Shown: positions 51,401 through 62,170 of the stretch, piece after piece
How positions within the stretch are numbered: position 1 is the first letter of the stretch
How the letters are laid out: every line of letters starts with the position of its first letter
Assembly: GCA_026745465.1 (NCBI GenBank)
Contig: JACYXH010000826.1
Span: forward strand, 487,501-551,500
Origin: Lota lota
Lineage: Eukaryota > Chordata > Actinopteri > Gadiformes > Lotidae
Direction of reading: 5' to 3'
Length of the DNA stretch: 64,000 bases
Notes under the pieces: model-generated
Seen by the model: the letters and a program-made list of their open reading frames with translations, nothing else
What the model was told of the DNA's origin: nothing
Databases searched by the model: none
Translations under genes and position numbers: made by a program

Positions 51401-54400
51401 CTCTTCAAGACCCAGAACAAGGGCTGGGGCATTCGTTGTCTGGACGACGTGGCCAAGGGCTCCTTCGTCTGCATCTACGCTGGTGAGGATAGGGAAATGT
51501 CACTGGAAGGGGTTCCTATGGGATGTTGAAGTGGTGTCGCGGGCACAACATGAACCCCCTCTTGTTTATGGCCTTGCTGAATTCAACTATCAGGAAACAT
51601 TATAACCACAAAAGGTGAGGTGATGATAATGAATCGAGGTCCAGGGAATCAAGTAGGTCTAAAATTAAAAAGCCTTTAATAAGTAGGCAGTTACATTAAA
51701 GAATATGTCCACTGACGGCGTATATCACCTCATACCTCAGGGTGTCTTTGACATACGAGATGCAAACAAATAAGTTATCAATGCACCTGTGTCAAGGTAG
51801 TCTCACAAATTTGACTTTCAATTAAAGTCTGATGGCAGACAAGCTCAAATGTGGGAGCGTCTCACTTTCTTTCGCTTCATATTTGTTTCTTATTTTCCAG
51901 AGCGGCTTATAGGTTGATTTTGCAACCACAAAGACTTCGAAGAAAAGGTCCCTGATGCCGTCCCATATGCTCATTTACATAAGAGGTTTGCGAGTAAAAG
52001 ATAAACTCTTAAAGAAACAAACATTTGCATCACTTCACAACTGGCTAAAAAAGAAGGAAGACCGTTTTACACAATGTGCTCTCAGCCCATGAACGATAAT
52101 TGAGAGCCTCTTGAATTGCTTGCAAAATAAAAGACAATTAGTTACAACCCTTACAATTAGTTTTCTAATCTTGATTGTATGCTGGGATTGTTCTCTCCCG
52201 CACTCGCTTTAGATGCAGTTATTGTCTACTAAATGTAAATCGGAGTTATTAAACTTAAAGGCTTACTAACTGTCATCTCCATTGACCAGGTAAGATCCTG
52301 ACCGATGACTTTGCTGACAAAGAGGGTCTGGAGATGGGGGACGAGTACTTTGCCAACCTGGACCACATAGAGAGCGTGGAGAACTTCAAGGAAGGCTACG
52401 AGAGCGAGGCGCACTGCTCGGACAGCGAAGGCAGCGGCGTGGACATGTCGAAAATCCAGATCCCGCCTTTGGCGCTGGTGTCGGGGAGCGCCACGCGACG
52501 ACCGTCCAAGAAAGTGGACATCACCAAGAAAAGCACAGGTTCATTGATGTCTGGTTCGACTGTCAAGCATCCATCGAGATGCCATTTGTTTGTGACTCTA
52601 ATTGGAAGAACGGGGGGGGGGCATGGTAGTCTAGTGGTTACGGTGTTTGACTCCCAGCCGAAAGTTGCGGGTTGAAACCCCAATCTCATCAAGGGGCGTA
52701 ATAATGACAATAAAGAAAGCACAAAAATAGAAATCATGTTCTATTGGATTAATGTGTCTACTAAATGGTAAATGGCATATCTAAGGCTAATATTGTTCTG
52801 GTTCTCCCTCTTCGTTCTTGCTGCAGAGAGCCCCGACTCTTCCAAGGACAGCAACGAGGAAGAGGAGAAGGACTCAAAGAGCGATGACGACAGCGACAGC
52901 TCGGACGACACGTTCGTCAAGGACACCTACTTGAACTCCAGCTCGGTGTGGAGGAGCTACACAACGCGCAACCAGGCTAAGGGCAACAAGGAGGGTGAGC
53001 TGACGGGGCGGGTGGATGGAGGATTCAGTAGTTGATCTTCTCATGCTTAAGAGTGGACAGGGCTGTATATCTTTGCATTGATTCTTCCACTTTCATTTTT
53101 GATGTGAGCTGCTGTAACGCCTTAATCACCCCTCGGGGATGAATAAAGTATTGCATTTGATCTCAACGGTACTTGTGACACAGGAAGTCAAGACAGTAAG
53201 GATGGGGCAGGGATGGACGAAACGAAGTCGCTGTCCATGCCTGAGGAGATGGGGAAGAACAAAGTGGCCTCGTGGCTCACCAGCCAGGGCCTGAAGAAGG
53301 TGAGGCTGAGGCATCCGAAGGAACACAGGAACACTTTACTAGTCTAGTTTTAAACGGAAGCAAAGGACGTAAAACACTCATTTTGATTGTTGCGTTTCAA
53401 GGGATGCTGCGTGTATGTAAAGGATTTGATCTCATTGTTTTAAGTAGAAGAGCATAATTGATAGGTGAGGGATTGTTTGTCGTATGATGAATTGTGTACT
53501 AATTGAATACCTTTTTGGTTCTGTTCAAGGAGTCTGCGGACGGCAAAGGGTATGTAACCACCAGAACGGCATAAACGACATCATTTCTTTATGATGGTTT
53601 TGGTTTTGTATTGTATTGCATTAAATTGCATGTTCTGTTGCAGGCAAGTGAAGTTGGAGGGAGGGAAGAAACAGGATGTGATGACGCTGTCGGACAGTGA
53701 TGACGTCCAGACCATCAGCTCCGGGTCTGAGGACAACAAGGACAAGAAACCGGCTCCCAGTAAGATGAGGGGGGAATCTCTCTGTCTGTCAGCTTATCTG
53801 CCACCATACTGCCTTTCCAGCGCCATTGTGTAACATTCCTAAATATGGCTGCCGCTGTGTGGAAATCTTGCTGACGTCAATCGATTTTATCCTCTAATCT
53901 TTTTGTCTACTTATTTGTAAAACGATTCAATTGGCTAAATGTTTTTTTTTAATAGCTTCAAAAACCAAAAGCCCAGTATCACTTAAGTGCTGCATCCTCA
54001 AGTGAACCCTGTTCATGCTTACATGATACATGAATGGGGCCTTTCTAATTGTCCGTGCGTGCACTAGTTTATTCTTTTTTTGTTTTATGGTTTGCGCTTC
54101 CACCTCACTTTCCACGTGTTGGTGTTTTTGTCAGACGTGAAGAAGAGGCAGGTGGCGGTGAAGTCGACGCGAGGCTTCGCCCTCAAGTCCAACCACAGTA
54201 TGCTGGTGAAGACCGGGCCCTCCGCAGGGGGAGGGGCCCCGGGGGGCCCGGGAGGCAACATGGGCAAATCAGGGAAGAGCGGAGGAGGAGGCGTGGAGAA
54301 CGCTCCCAGAAACACACGGCAGTTCTTCGACGGCGAGGAGTCCTGCTACATCATCGACGCCAAACTGGAGGGCAACCTCGGCCGCTACCTGAACGTAAGC

Positions 54401-55227
54401 CACGCGACGAACCAGACTCGCTTCCCTTCTCCCTGCCCACTTGTCTCTTTACACTCTTGCTCTCTCTGCCTTGCAGCACAGCTGTAGTCCTAACCTGTTC
54501 GTCCAGAACGTGTTTGTGGACACGCACGACCTGCGCTTCCCCTGGGTAGCGTTCTTTGCCAGCAAGTATGTATCGAATAAAAAAAAGTTGTCTCTATCGG
54601 TGTAACAATTATTTTCTAACAATGCACATATCACGAAGGTGATATGTGCCAGTCCCCGCAAACTATTACATATTTTAAATGCGTTGTTGCAGACCTCTGG
54701 TACACATTTTCTTCATTTAGGCTTTGGGTTCTATTGCAGTTCAGTCTTTTGAAATCTCAACTCGCTAAAACATATTTGTAGTCCGAATGTTTGATTTACA
54801 TTACCTGGTAAACCGAAATGGCCCATTACTGATAACCCATTCAATAGCATGCGTTTAACCCACAGAGTTAATATTTGAGTCAATATTTATATCTTATCCT
54901 ACGTTTTTAGTTGCATTTGGACCAGGATAAATCCATAGCACTACCATGTAACCCACTACATCACTTTAAATCTAAAATAAGTTGTTTTAGGGTTTGGTTT
55001 TCCTATAAATAGCGCTGTATTGCTGAAAATCATTTCAGTTCATTCATCCATATTGAACATGAAACTGTGGTCCCTATTCCACGTTTAATCTGTCTGGCTT
55101 GGTCTGCAGGCGAATCCGGGCGGGTACGGAGCTCACCTGGGACTACAACTATGAGGTGGGTAGTGTGGAGGGCAAGGAGCTCCTCTGTTGCTGTGGATCC
55201 ACTGAATGCAGAGGGAGACTACTGTGA
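41352..55227 (+). CDS. setdb1: Histone-lysine N-methyltransferase SETDB1
   Basis: Writes H3K9 methylation for heterochromatin and transposon silencing, recruited by TRIM28/KAP1 and ATF7IP. Exons: 41352-41368, 42174-42377, 42507-42682, 42866-42909, 43174-43297, 44966-45136, 45259-45463, 45563-45636, 45984-46174, 48256-48385, 48571-48706, 48899-49012, 49617-49968, 50325-50586, 50713-50803, 50929-51045, 51313-51482, 52290-52538, 52827-52994, 53184-53299, 53530-53549, 53644-53759, 54135-54394, 54477-54565, 55110-55227; about 1237 aa (human 1291). Order: N-terminal coiled coil ([17 protein letters not shown]), triple Tudor at about 190-445 ([47 protein letters not shown]), Pro/Ala repeat, MBD ([15 protein letters not shown]), Cys-rich pre-SET ([15 protein letters not shown]), SET split by a Ser/Asp-rich insertion, then NHSCSPN with the catalytic His/Cys (about 1170/1172), WDYNYE and post-[17 protein letters not shown] later in-frame ATG exists at 42175. 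Probably the fish setdb1b copy. Confidence 0.95.
42421..42452. repeat. (GT)16 microsatellite
   Basis: A short GT run in the second setdb1 intron, about 40 bp after the donor at 42378. Confidence 0.85.
43310..43347. repeat. (CA)n microsatellite
   Basis: A short CA run just downstream of the setdb1 donor at 43298. Confidence 0.85.
44161..44538. repeat. 43-bp minisatellite, ~8.8 identical copies
   Basis: Unit starts TGTGTTCATATGGTTTGTAC and ends GACGGTGTAGCAG. Units start at 44161, 44204, 44247, 44290, 44333, 44376, 44419, 44462 and 44505 (the last partial). All complete copies read as identical. It lies in the setdb1 intron between 43297 and 44966. The unit length is not a multiple of three, so apparent frames through it are chance. 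Confidence 0.97.
46175..48255 (+). other. setdb1 intron 9 (non-coding)
   Basis: A 2.1-kb intron with CA repeats at its 5' end (46183-46265), then AT-rich sequence and degraded transposon-like sequence from about 47600 to 48203. No exon recognised. Confidence 0.6.
47600..48203. mobile_element. Degraded hAT-like element remains
   Basis: GGTGCATCCCTATT (near 47671) and GTGCGTCCCTAATT (near 48190) both look like inverted hAT ends (AATAGGGATGCACC). The sequence between has ACCGATAA repeats typical of such fossils. The two ends have the same orientation, so at least two partial or nested copies are likely. Boundaries are approximate. Confidence 0.4.
49702..49760 (+). repeat. Coding CCAGCC/CCACCC repeat in setdb1
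   Basis: A hexanucleotide-like repeat within setdb1 exon 13, encoding [18 protein letters not shown] upstream of the MBD. Human SETDB1 also has a Pro/Ala-rich linker here, so it is probably a flexible spacer prone to length change. Confidence 0.8.
51077..51135. repeat. Dispersed fish repeat tail (inverted copy)
   Basis: CATTTACATTTACATGCAGTC, AAGCGGACTAC and CCAGAGCGACCTACA match the reverse of the GTCGCTTTGGATA...AAATGTAAATG theme found elsewhere in the window. It lies in the setdb1 intron after 51045. Confidence 0.5.
52625..52715 (+). mobile_element. tRNA-derived SINE head
   Basis: TGGTAGTCTAGTGGTTACGG resembles a pol III A box, and GCGGGTTGAAACCCC a B box about 40 bp later. It is followed by an unrelated body and an A-rich tail (AATAATGACAATAAAG). 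It does not fold as a real tRNA with an anticodon arm and CCA end, so SINE is preferred. In setdb1 intron 18, 87 bp after the donor. Confidence 0.6.
54624..54649. repeat. Perfect 11-bp stem, 4-nt loop inverted repeat
   Basis: GCACATATCAC, loop GAAG, then its exact reverse complement, in the setdb1 intron 59 bp after the donor at 54566. A strong hairpin if transcribed. Confidence 0.75.
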
Positions 55228-55603
55228 GAGAGCCACACTGGTGTATCCCATCCAGCCATCCAACCGCACATTTACTGTACTTTGCTGTACTGTACTTTGT
55301 CTGTCTGCTGTCTCTGGATCCTTCATCTGGAGCGTTAGGGACAGCCATGAACACAGCCTGCTGCCATTGTGTTCTAGGTGGGGGTCATTGAGATCCTTCC
55401 AACGAACCTTGGTTTTTTTCTTTCTGGGGGGAAATGATAAGGACAAACTGGGCCAGTTGGGCATATTTTTATTTCAGTACCATAGGACTTCATCTACATG
55501 TCTTTATTTGAGGTATGTATTTTATTGCTGTATTATCACGTGTATTTTCTTTTTTTTAACCACGGTCCCAGTTTTATGTTATTTGCGTTACGTTTTTAAT
55601 CTC

Positions 55604-55609
55604 AATAAA
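55604..55609 (+). terminator. setdb1: setdb1 polyadenylation signal
   Basis: AATAAA about 380 bp after the setdb1 stop codon and about 330 bp before the rec8 ATG. This leaves a very short gap between the two genes. Confidence 0.65.
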
Positions 55610-55936
55610 AATGGACTTTTCCACCTAGAGACAACGCCTCAGCCAATCGTTTGTTATTTTCTGTTTACTTATTTGTGGATGTGAATTAGCCAATGAAAAG
55701 GTTGTCTCTGGGCCAATTTTTTGTAGTGAAATACAACTTTGTTGTAGTTTTTTTTTTGCCTCTGTAATAGTAAGCTTTCTTGGCACAACCTTTACAGTCA
55801 ACCACGGCCGATAACCTTATACCTTGCTAAGATCCATGTCAATTTTATCCCATTAATATTTCCCCAATCCAATAGTTTATATTCACACGAACTGCCTTTT
55901 ATTTTTCGCCTGGCGATCTAACTTAGTGAAGGAGGC

Positions 55937-57554
55937 ATGTTTTACTACCCTACAGCCTTGAAGCGTCATACAGGCTGCTTCACAACTATCTGGTGAGTTG
56001 ATGACCCTTTATAAGCTAAAGAACCCTTTAGATGTCGAGTGGATAACAAAAGTGTCGACTCTTTTATCGTCATTGCTATTTAAACACTTGTTAATCGTTT
56101 TTGTCGGGTTATATCACTGTCGCCTGGAAGTAATGTAGTTTAGACGCGTAATCGCAACTACTTGTGGATTGCAGGTGCACCATTGCCAGACATAACAAAG
56201 GAAGAAAAAAATAAAACACTGTCGGATCGTTTGAAGTAGTCCTAGGTATCAGAACCACGGTCAGCGTTTCAGGATCATACTGAATGTGCGGACATTTGAT
56301 AATAAACGATCATCTGCATCCTCTGCAGGCTTGCTGCTACAAAAGGGATTAAAGTATCTCGACGCGATTATTTAAAAGTCAACGTTAAAACGACATGGTA
56401 AGAATTGTTGTATACGCTGTTCCATACAAAAGAACCACAACACGGACCGTTAAGTTACAACAAGGCATTTGCTCACACAGTGACGACATCATGGACTACG
56501 TGCTGGTTCGGGTGCCGCCCCCTCGGCCAGGTCTACCCCGCCCTCGCTTCTCTCTCTATCTGTCCTCCCAGCTCCAGTACGGCGTCGTCGTCGTCTACCA
56601 CCATCAGTGTGGCATTCTACTGGGTAGGGCAATCCACAGAGACCGTTGGATATAATGATATAATATCATATTGACCTAACGTTATAGAATATGTTGCCTG
56701 AAGCATCGTTTTGTGTGTGTGTGTGCCTCTAGATGAATTACAAACTACTCTGGACAGATTGACCAAACAAAAGCCCTCAGGAAAGATAAACTTGGATGAC
56801 AAAGAGAGGTATATCACCACACCACACATACAAATTAAATCCAAAACGTGTGCAACCGAAAAGCACTCGAAATGTCAGATCATGGTCTGACAAACGGTGA
56901 CCGTACCTTCCAGACCCTCTCTCTGCGTCCCTGATGCTCTGCTCCTCCTGAATGAGACGGAGGGGGCCCTGGACCCCCTCTTTGGTGTGATGACTTTTGG
57001 AGAGGCCGTGCCCAGCCCCCGCACATTGATACAGGTACCAGACCTAGTCTAGTGGTGGGGGTTTGCGCCCAACCAAAAGGTTCTGGGTCCAAACCCAATG
57101 TCCACCTGTAGGACATTAGGGATCTACCTGTAGCTATCCCTGAGCAAGAGAACTAACACTATAAACATTATGAAAATTGTATTTATAGTGTTAATGTCAT
57201 GCCTTTCACTTGATCCAATTTCCACGTTGAATATCATCCCATAAAAAGCAATAATAAGAACGATTGTCTTTCCTTCTGCTTGTCATGTGACTTGTCACTC
57301 CCCAGATGAGTGATAAGTTAGCGGATACAGCGCTTCCTGAACGGATCGAACCACCCAGCAGTCCTAGCACCCGACCACCGAGCAGTAAGGCCTTCAGCGG
57401 GGTCCTCCTCACACACAGTTCACGCTGTTTGTCCTTGGTGGCCCACGGCTTACTTTGACCTCTTGTGTCATTCCTTTACTTTACAGGCCTGACTGTCTCT
57501 CCGGAATCCATCACTCTGAGAGAGGACCAGCCGGTCACTATACCATCCGCAGAG

Positions 57555-57609
<55 letters not shown>

Positions 57610-60600
57610 CATTGCTTGGTCTTGGTTTCCCTAAACTCGATGCCCATCGGGCCCCTTCACCGTTTGTGTGTGGTCTCCTGGTAGTTCGAGGGGCTGGAGC
57701 TCCCCGATCATGACCAAGGTATGATTGACCTCCTCTTGGCCCAGGACGAACACTTCCTCGAGGGTGAGTGATGCATGGATGGATGCTTCTTCCATCCTCA
57801 TCACACTACAATACAATACGAGATTTCCAATCCTGAAGACTGAAGTGTGGGGAGTTAAACCCTTTCATTTGCTTCCATGTTGGGTGTTCTTCTATATATA
57901 TCAGAAGGCAGAGAGATCGGGGGAGAGATAGGGGGAGAGAGAGGGCCCGTGGCCATAGCAGAGCAAGAGGAGGACATGGCAAGAGAGCTGGAGAGAGCAG
58001 AAGAGGACGCAGAGCGAGACAGAAGCAAGGAGACCACAGGCTCCACTGAACCGTAGGTTTTTTCAACTTGAGATTCATGAAATGAAAACATCACAAGGAA
58101 AGGAAAGTGTGGTGTAGTGTAGTGGCTAGGGCATGCGACTCCCAGTCCAAAGGTACTGGGATGGCTCCTGGATGTCCACGGCCTGCCTCCTGTAGGCCCA
58201 GGTTATTATAGTTTAGCATTTTCCATTTGTTTTTGTTTTGATTTCACTTTTACTTCTTGTTTTCAATTTCAGATTAGCTTTAATTAGCTTTTAAAGTGAT
58301 TTTGCTGTTTTAGTTGTTACTTTTTGAAAATGCTTGGTTTTACTTTAGTTTTTACCAGTTTTCAGTGTCCGTTTTAGTCTCTATTTGTAATATGGATATT
58401 TGTCAGGGGCGAGATTCAAAAGGTCAGAAAAAGTATTTTGTAATAAAAACTCAACAATACATACCATTTAAAAAGAAAATATATATTTCACTAACTTTTT
58501 TTACACATTTATTTGTATTAATCAAAAATCCCTCAAAAAAGTCGCTTTGGGTAAAGGTGACTAGACTTTGAATAGCAGTGCTTCTCTCGTGCTGCACCAG
58601 GTTACAGCCCACGATGATCTCTAGTGAAGATGCCATACTACTGCCACAGGAGGAGACCAGCCCAAGAGCAGAGCGACCCTTGCCCCTCACAGGGGACGTG
58701 ACGCCGTTATCTCCTCCTCGGATCCCCTCTCTTCCTGGGGCAGAAGAGCCGAAATCATGGACAAAAAGACCAAGTCCCATGTTGGAGGTACGTATGTGTT
58801 GGACATAATGCTAAGTTGTGTGTGTAGGAAAGAGAGAGCTCTCCTTTCCTCTGGTCCTCTCCTCTCCTCTCCTCTCCTCTCCTCTCCTCTCCTCTCCTCT
58901 CCTCTCCTCTCCTCTCCTCTCCTCTCCTCTCCTCTCCTCTCCTCTCCTCTCCAGTCCGCTACCATCCTGTCTCCTCTCCTCTTCTCTCCTCCTCTCCTCT
59001 CCTCTCCTCTCTTCCCTCCCTAACAGAAACTGCAAGTGCCAGAGGAGCAGCAGCAGTTGAGGAGGAGGAGGGCTGGGAGGAGGAGGAGGCAGCTCATCTT
59101 CTTCGACCCGGACACCCAGCTGAGCCAGGAGGAGCTGCAGCAGCGCATCGGAGACCCCCTGACGGAGACTCAGATTCCCCCACCCGCCCCGGTCCCCTCA
59201 CACAGGAGGGTGCCTGCGGCCCACCTGCTGACGGAGCCCTGCAACTGTAGGTCCACACCCCGGTGTACCCTGAACGGGCAATGATGAGAATAGAATAAAA
59301 TAGAAATATGTGTCTATATACCACTTGCTTTCACTCACACATCCAAACAGTAGTGTCGGAGTGTGATCGTGCACATATTCATTGAGAAAAGAAACACACT
59401 CAACACCTTTTATTAGTTGTAATATCATCATTCCAAAGCTTAATGCCAGGACTGCATACATTCCAGGCATGTGTGGCCCCAGTGAGAATAGACTAGGATG
59501 AATGAATGGTTGGATCTAATAACTTATTTTATCTAGAAAATATATGTAAATACATTATATAGTGTATCCAGTAAATATTGTCCTTTGAACACAAAGAAAG
59601 CATTTGTTTTAATAAGGTATACTGTGTGCTATTGCTGGTGCAATAGCACTGGTGCTGTTTATCTATTAGATGAGTTGCAGGTGAAGCTGTGCTGTAAATC
59701 CTCCTGTCAGCACTAAGTGGTTGATGAGTGTCTAACAGGAAGAGCTCAGCAATAAGAGAGGCAGCAGCTGTTTCCATAATGTTGTTATATCACCACATTC
59801 AAGTTCTGATAGACATTTCGCTTTTGACAATGTGGACTTATTATATCTAGATTATATTTAATATACCATTTTCTGATAACATCTAGAAAATGGTATGGTG
59901 TTCTCTCAGTTGGTGGTAAACACAACATTGATGAAATGCAAGATTTAGCAAACATCTGGCTTTCTACCACTCTGAAACGACTTTCTGCCCATCGCTAACG
60001 CATGCATTTTAGTCAGGCCTTTCTCTTCAACCCTTAGACCAGACCTCTGCTTCCCTCACAGCTTGGTGAACCTAACCTTTCAAGTGGCCTTTTCTCGTCC
60101 CGCAGTCTTGCCGGAGGCAATACTGTTGCTATGGAGACAGGCCGCGACCATCACCCCTCTGTCGGGCTCGGACCTGCAAGCGGGCGAGAGGGGGGTCGGG
60201 TCCACCGACTCGGAGAGAGACAGAGAGGCCCAGAGAGAGCAGGACATACAGGACATACAGGAGCTTCAGTCTTTGGAGGTGGGCTGTTTATGGTGGTGGT
60301 GGTGGAGGAGATGATGATGAATGTGGTGGTGGTGGTGGTGTGGGAGTCATTTGTCGAAGGCCTGTCCCTACAAAGGTTGATGTTAATCACGTGTCTTTCG
60401 TGTGATCTGTTTGTGTGTGTGTGTCTGTCTGTCTCTCTATCTAGACATTTAGAAGGATGCCACATTCCCCCACTTCTTTTTCTGATATATCCGGTAAGAA
60501 TAGAAAGACGTCAAAAAACACACAACACATGATGGCTGCCTAGTTACAACCAATGTACAAACCACAAAACAAATACACATATATACGTAAGGACAGATGG

Positions 60601-60610
60601 GTGTGTGTGT

Positions 60611-60662
<52 letters not shown>

Positions 60663-60785
60663 TCCAGGCCAGTCCTTGCACTCTCTGGAGACCTCAGACA
60701 AGGCACTGACCAGAGAGATGTCACCCCAGGTAACACCTGAGATCAAAGGGTGAGTGACGAACAGAGATGAGAGGTATATGTTTTT

Positions 60786-60865
<80 letters not shown>

Positions 60866-61407
60866 ATATAATACAGTCTCTAAAGTGACTTATGCTGTAG
60901 CATGTCACTGTATGAACATGCGTGTGTGCGTGTGTGTGTCAGGTCCCCTGTGTCCGGGTCAGCGTCTAGACTTGAGGGCATCCCAGAGGAAGTGGACTTG
61001 GAGATTGCTGAACCGAGCTTCTCTGTGGATTTCCCAGGGTAATTAACCTTCATTCAATGTTGCCCAGTGATGTTACGTCCCCGTGGTGGAACTACGGGAG
61101 ACAATAGCGCGACAACCAAAGACATCGAAGGAGTCAGAGGAGATGTGACAATTAAAGGGTTTAGTCCAAATGTTTCAACTCATAACAAACATAACAAGGG
61201 TTTATCAAAATATGTGGGAGAGGTCAGGATAGTTGTGGTCGTGCCAAAACAAAGAAATCGTATAACTAACAGCCAAGCACAAAACAAGGAAGTGAGAGAG
61301 CAACGGTCGACTGGCAAGGTGATATGCCAGTTCCCAGTCCGAGGCAACCAATTATAGAAGAGTAAACAGGAGAGGGAGAGAAAGAAAACCAGGAGGGTAG
61401 AACACCC

Positions 61408-61505
<98 letters not shown>

Positions 61506-62170
61506 AGGTCCCCTGTGTCTAGACTGGAGGGCATCCCAGAGGAAGTGGACTTTGCTGAACCGAGCTTCTCGGTGGATCTCCAAGGGTAATTAACCTTCAT
61601 TCAATGTTGCTCATCACTCCCAGTGATGAGCTTACCGGATTTTCCAGGATCCTCCGTTTCCTTCAACTGGATTGGTTGAAATTACTATCCGAAATCGTGC
61701 CTAATGTAAAAACACCATAAGAAAGTTGACCAATGTGTGCATGTGCATGTAGACCAATCCAAGAAGAGCACCCAGATACAGAAGAGACTTCTCTGCTCTT
61801 CCACACTCTGATGCCACCCCTGGTCGACCGCAAGGCGGTTAGCTCCTGCTTCTGGAGGCTGCTGGGTGAGAGGTCTATAGAGGGCACTATTTAGTCAACC
61901 ATCTCCCACCTTCAGCAGTCATGACTGTCAGGATGCCATCAATCTACACTTCTTTTAGCCGTTTAGGGGTTGATTGGTTGGTATGTGCAGTCTATATATA
62001 TAGGGAAAATGTTTTACAACATTTGAATGTTTTTTGTGTGTGTGCCTCTATATGTCTGTGCAGAGAATGTAGCAGCCAGGAAACTGAGTGTGGAACAAGA
62101 TGAGCCCTACAGTGACATCAGAATACTACCTGGACCCAACTATGAGGAAGCATTTTCATTTGAAAGTTAA
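55937..62170 (+). CDS. rec8: Meiotic recombination protein REC8 (cohesin kleisin)
   Basis: Alpha-kleisin that closes the meiotic cohesin ring between SMC3 and SMC1B and is cut by separase. Exons: 55937-55992, 56329-56397, 56481-56623, 56733-56808, 56914-57034, 57306-57384, 57487-57554, 57685-57763, 57905-58052, 58601-58787, 59027-59246, 60106-60278, 60445-60493, 60668-60749, 60943-61038, 61508-61585, 61753-61865, 62064-62170; about 647 aa with every exon used (human 547). The Rad21/Rec8 N-terminal domain starts MFYYPTALKRHTGCFTTIW and includes DYVLVRVPPPRPGLPRPRFS (SMC3 side). The middle is acidic, with RRRRQLIFFDPDTQLS and FLPEAILLLWRQAATI resembling human RRRRLLFWDKETQIS and WLPPELLGLW. The C-terminal winged helix (SMC1 side) includes FHTLMPPLV, then DEPYSDIRILPGPNYEEAF. 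Exons 15 and 16 are tandem duplicates (see repeat entries). The donor at 60750, not the GT at 60730, keeps the frame. Probably the fish rec8b copy. Confidence 0.92.
57046..57200 (+). mobile_element. tRNA-derived SINE, 11 bp after a rec8 donor
   Basis: TAGTCTAGTGGTGGGGG (A-box-like) and GGTTCTGGGTCCAAACCC (B-box-like), followed by a body with CCTGTAGGACATTAGGG and CCCTGAGCAAGAGAAC. The latter resembles the conserved TGAGCAAG segment of vertebrate SINEs. It starts right after the rec8 exon 5 donor. Confidence 0.6.
57556..57606. repeat. (CA)n microsatellite at a rec8 donor
   Basis: Begins directly after the donor of rec8 exon 7 (GAG|GTACACACAC), so the intron 5' end consists of CA repeat. Confidence 0.9.
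58107..58202 (+). mobile_element. tRNA-derived SINE fragment
   Basis: GTGTAGTGTAGTGGCTAGGG (A-box-like), then GACTCCCAGTCCAAAGG, a decayed B box (GGGATGGCTCC), and GATGTCCACGGCCTGCCTCC TGTAGG, related to the SINE at 57046. In rec8 intron 9. Confidence 0.55.
58856..58952. repeat. (CCTCT)n pentanucleotide repeat
   Basis: About 19 copies of CCTCT on the sense strand in rec8 intron 10. A second shorter run (about 58974-59011) leads to the acceptor at 59025-59026, so the repeat extends the polypyrimidine tract. Confidence 0.95.
60600..60660. repeat. (GT)n microsatellite forming a rec8 acceptor region
   Basis: A GT run ending six bases before CCTCCAG, the acceptor of rec8 exon 14. Little pyrimidine tract is present. 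Confidence 0.9.
60788..60864. repeat. (CA)n microsatellite
   Basis: A pure CA run of about 77 nt in rec8 intron 14, opposite in strand phase to the GT run at 60600. The two could pair in the pre-mRNA around exon 14. Confidence 0.9.
60930..61071 (+). repeat. rec8 exon duplication, copy A (exon 15)
   Basis: Contains TGTGTGTGTCAG acceptor, exon 60943-61038 (96 nt, phase 2 at both ends) and downstream GGGTAATTAACCTTCATTC identical to copy B. Encodes SPVSGSASRLEGIPEEVDLE then IAEPSFSVDFP. Confidence 0.9.
61411..61628 (+). repeat. rec8 exon duplication, copy B (exon 16) with (GT)n acceptor
   Basis: A GT run of about 96 nt (61411-61506) ends in the acceptor GTGTCAG. Exon 61508-61585 (78 nt, phase 2 at both ends) encodes SPVSRLEGIPEEVDFAEPSF then SVDLQ. 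It is followed by the same GGGTAATTAACCTTCATTC as copy A, and CCAGTGATG recurs about 10 bp further on than in copy A. Relative to copy A it lacks six codons in frame. Confidence 0.9.

Noticed and set aside
52625-52690. tRNA gene
   Set aside because: A- and B-box-like motifs are present, but no anticodon stem, no acceptor-stem pairing and an A-rich tail. A SINE head fits better. The same applies to 57046 and 58107.
56395-56655. Start of rec8 at the ATG at 56395
   Set aside because: The long frame there reads through the exon 2 donor and intron 2. The exon at 55937 gives MFYYP..RHTGCF, the conserved REC8 N-terminus.
60730-60731. Alternative donor CCCCAG|GTAACA in rec8 exon 14
   Set aside because: It would end in phase 0 and put the next exon in a frame with an early stop. 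The donor after 60749 keeps phase 2 and the family reading frame.
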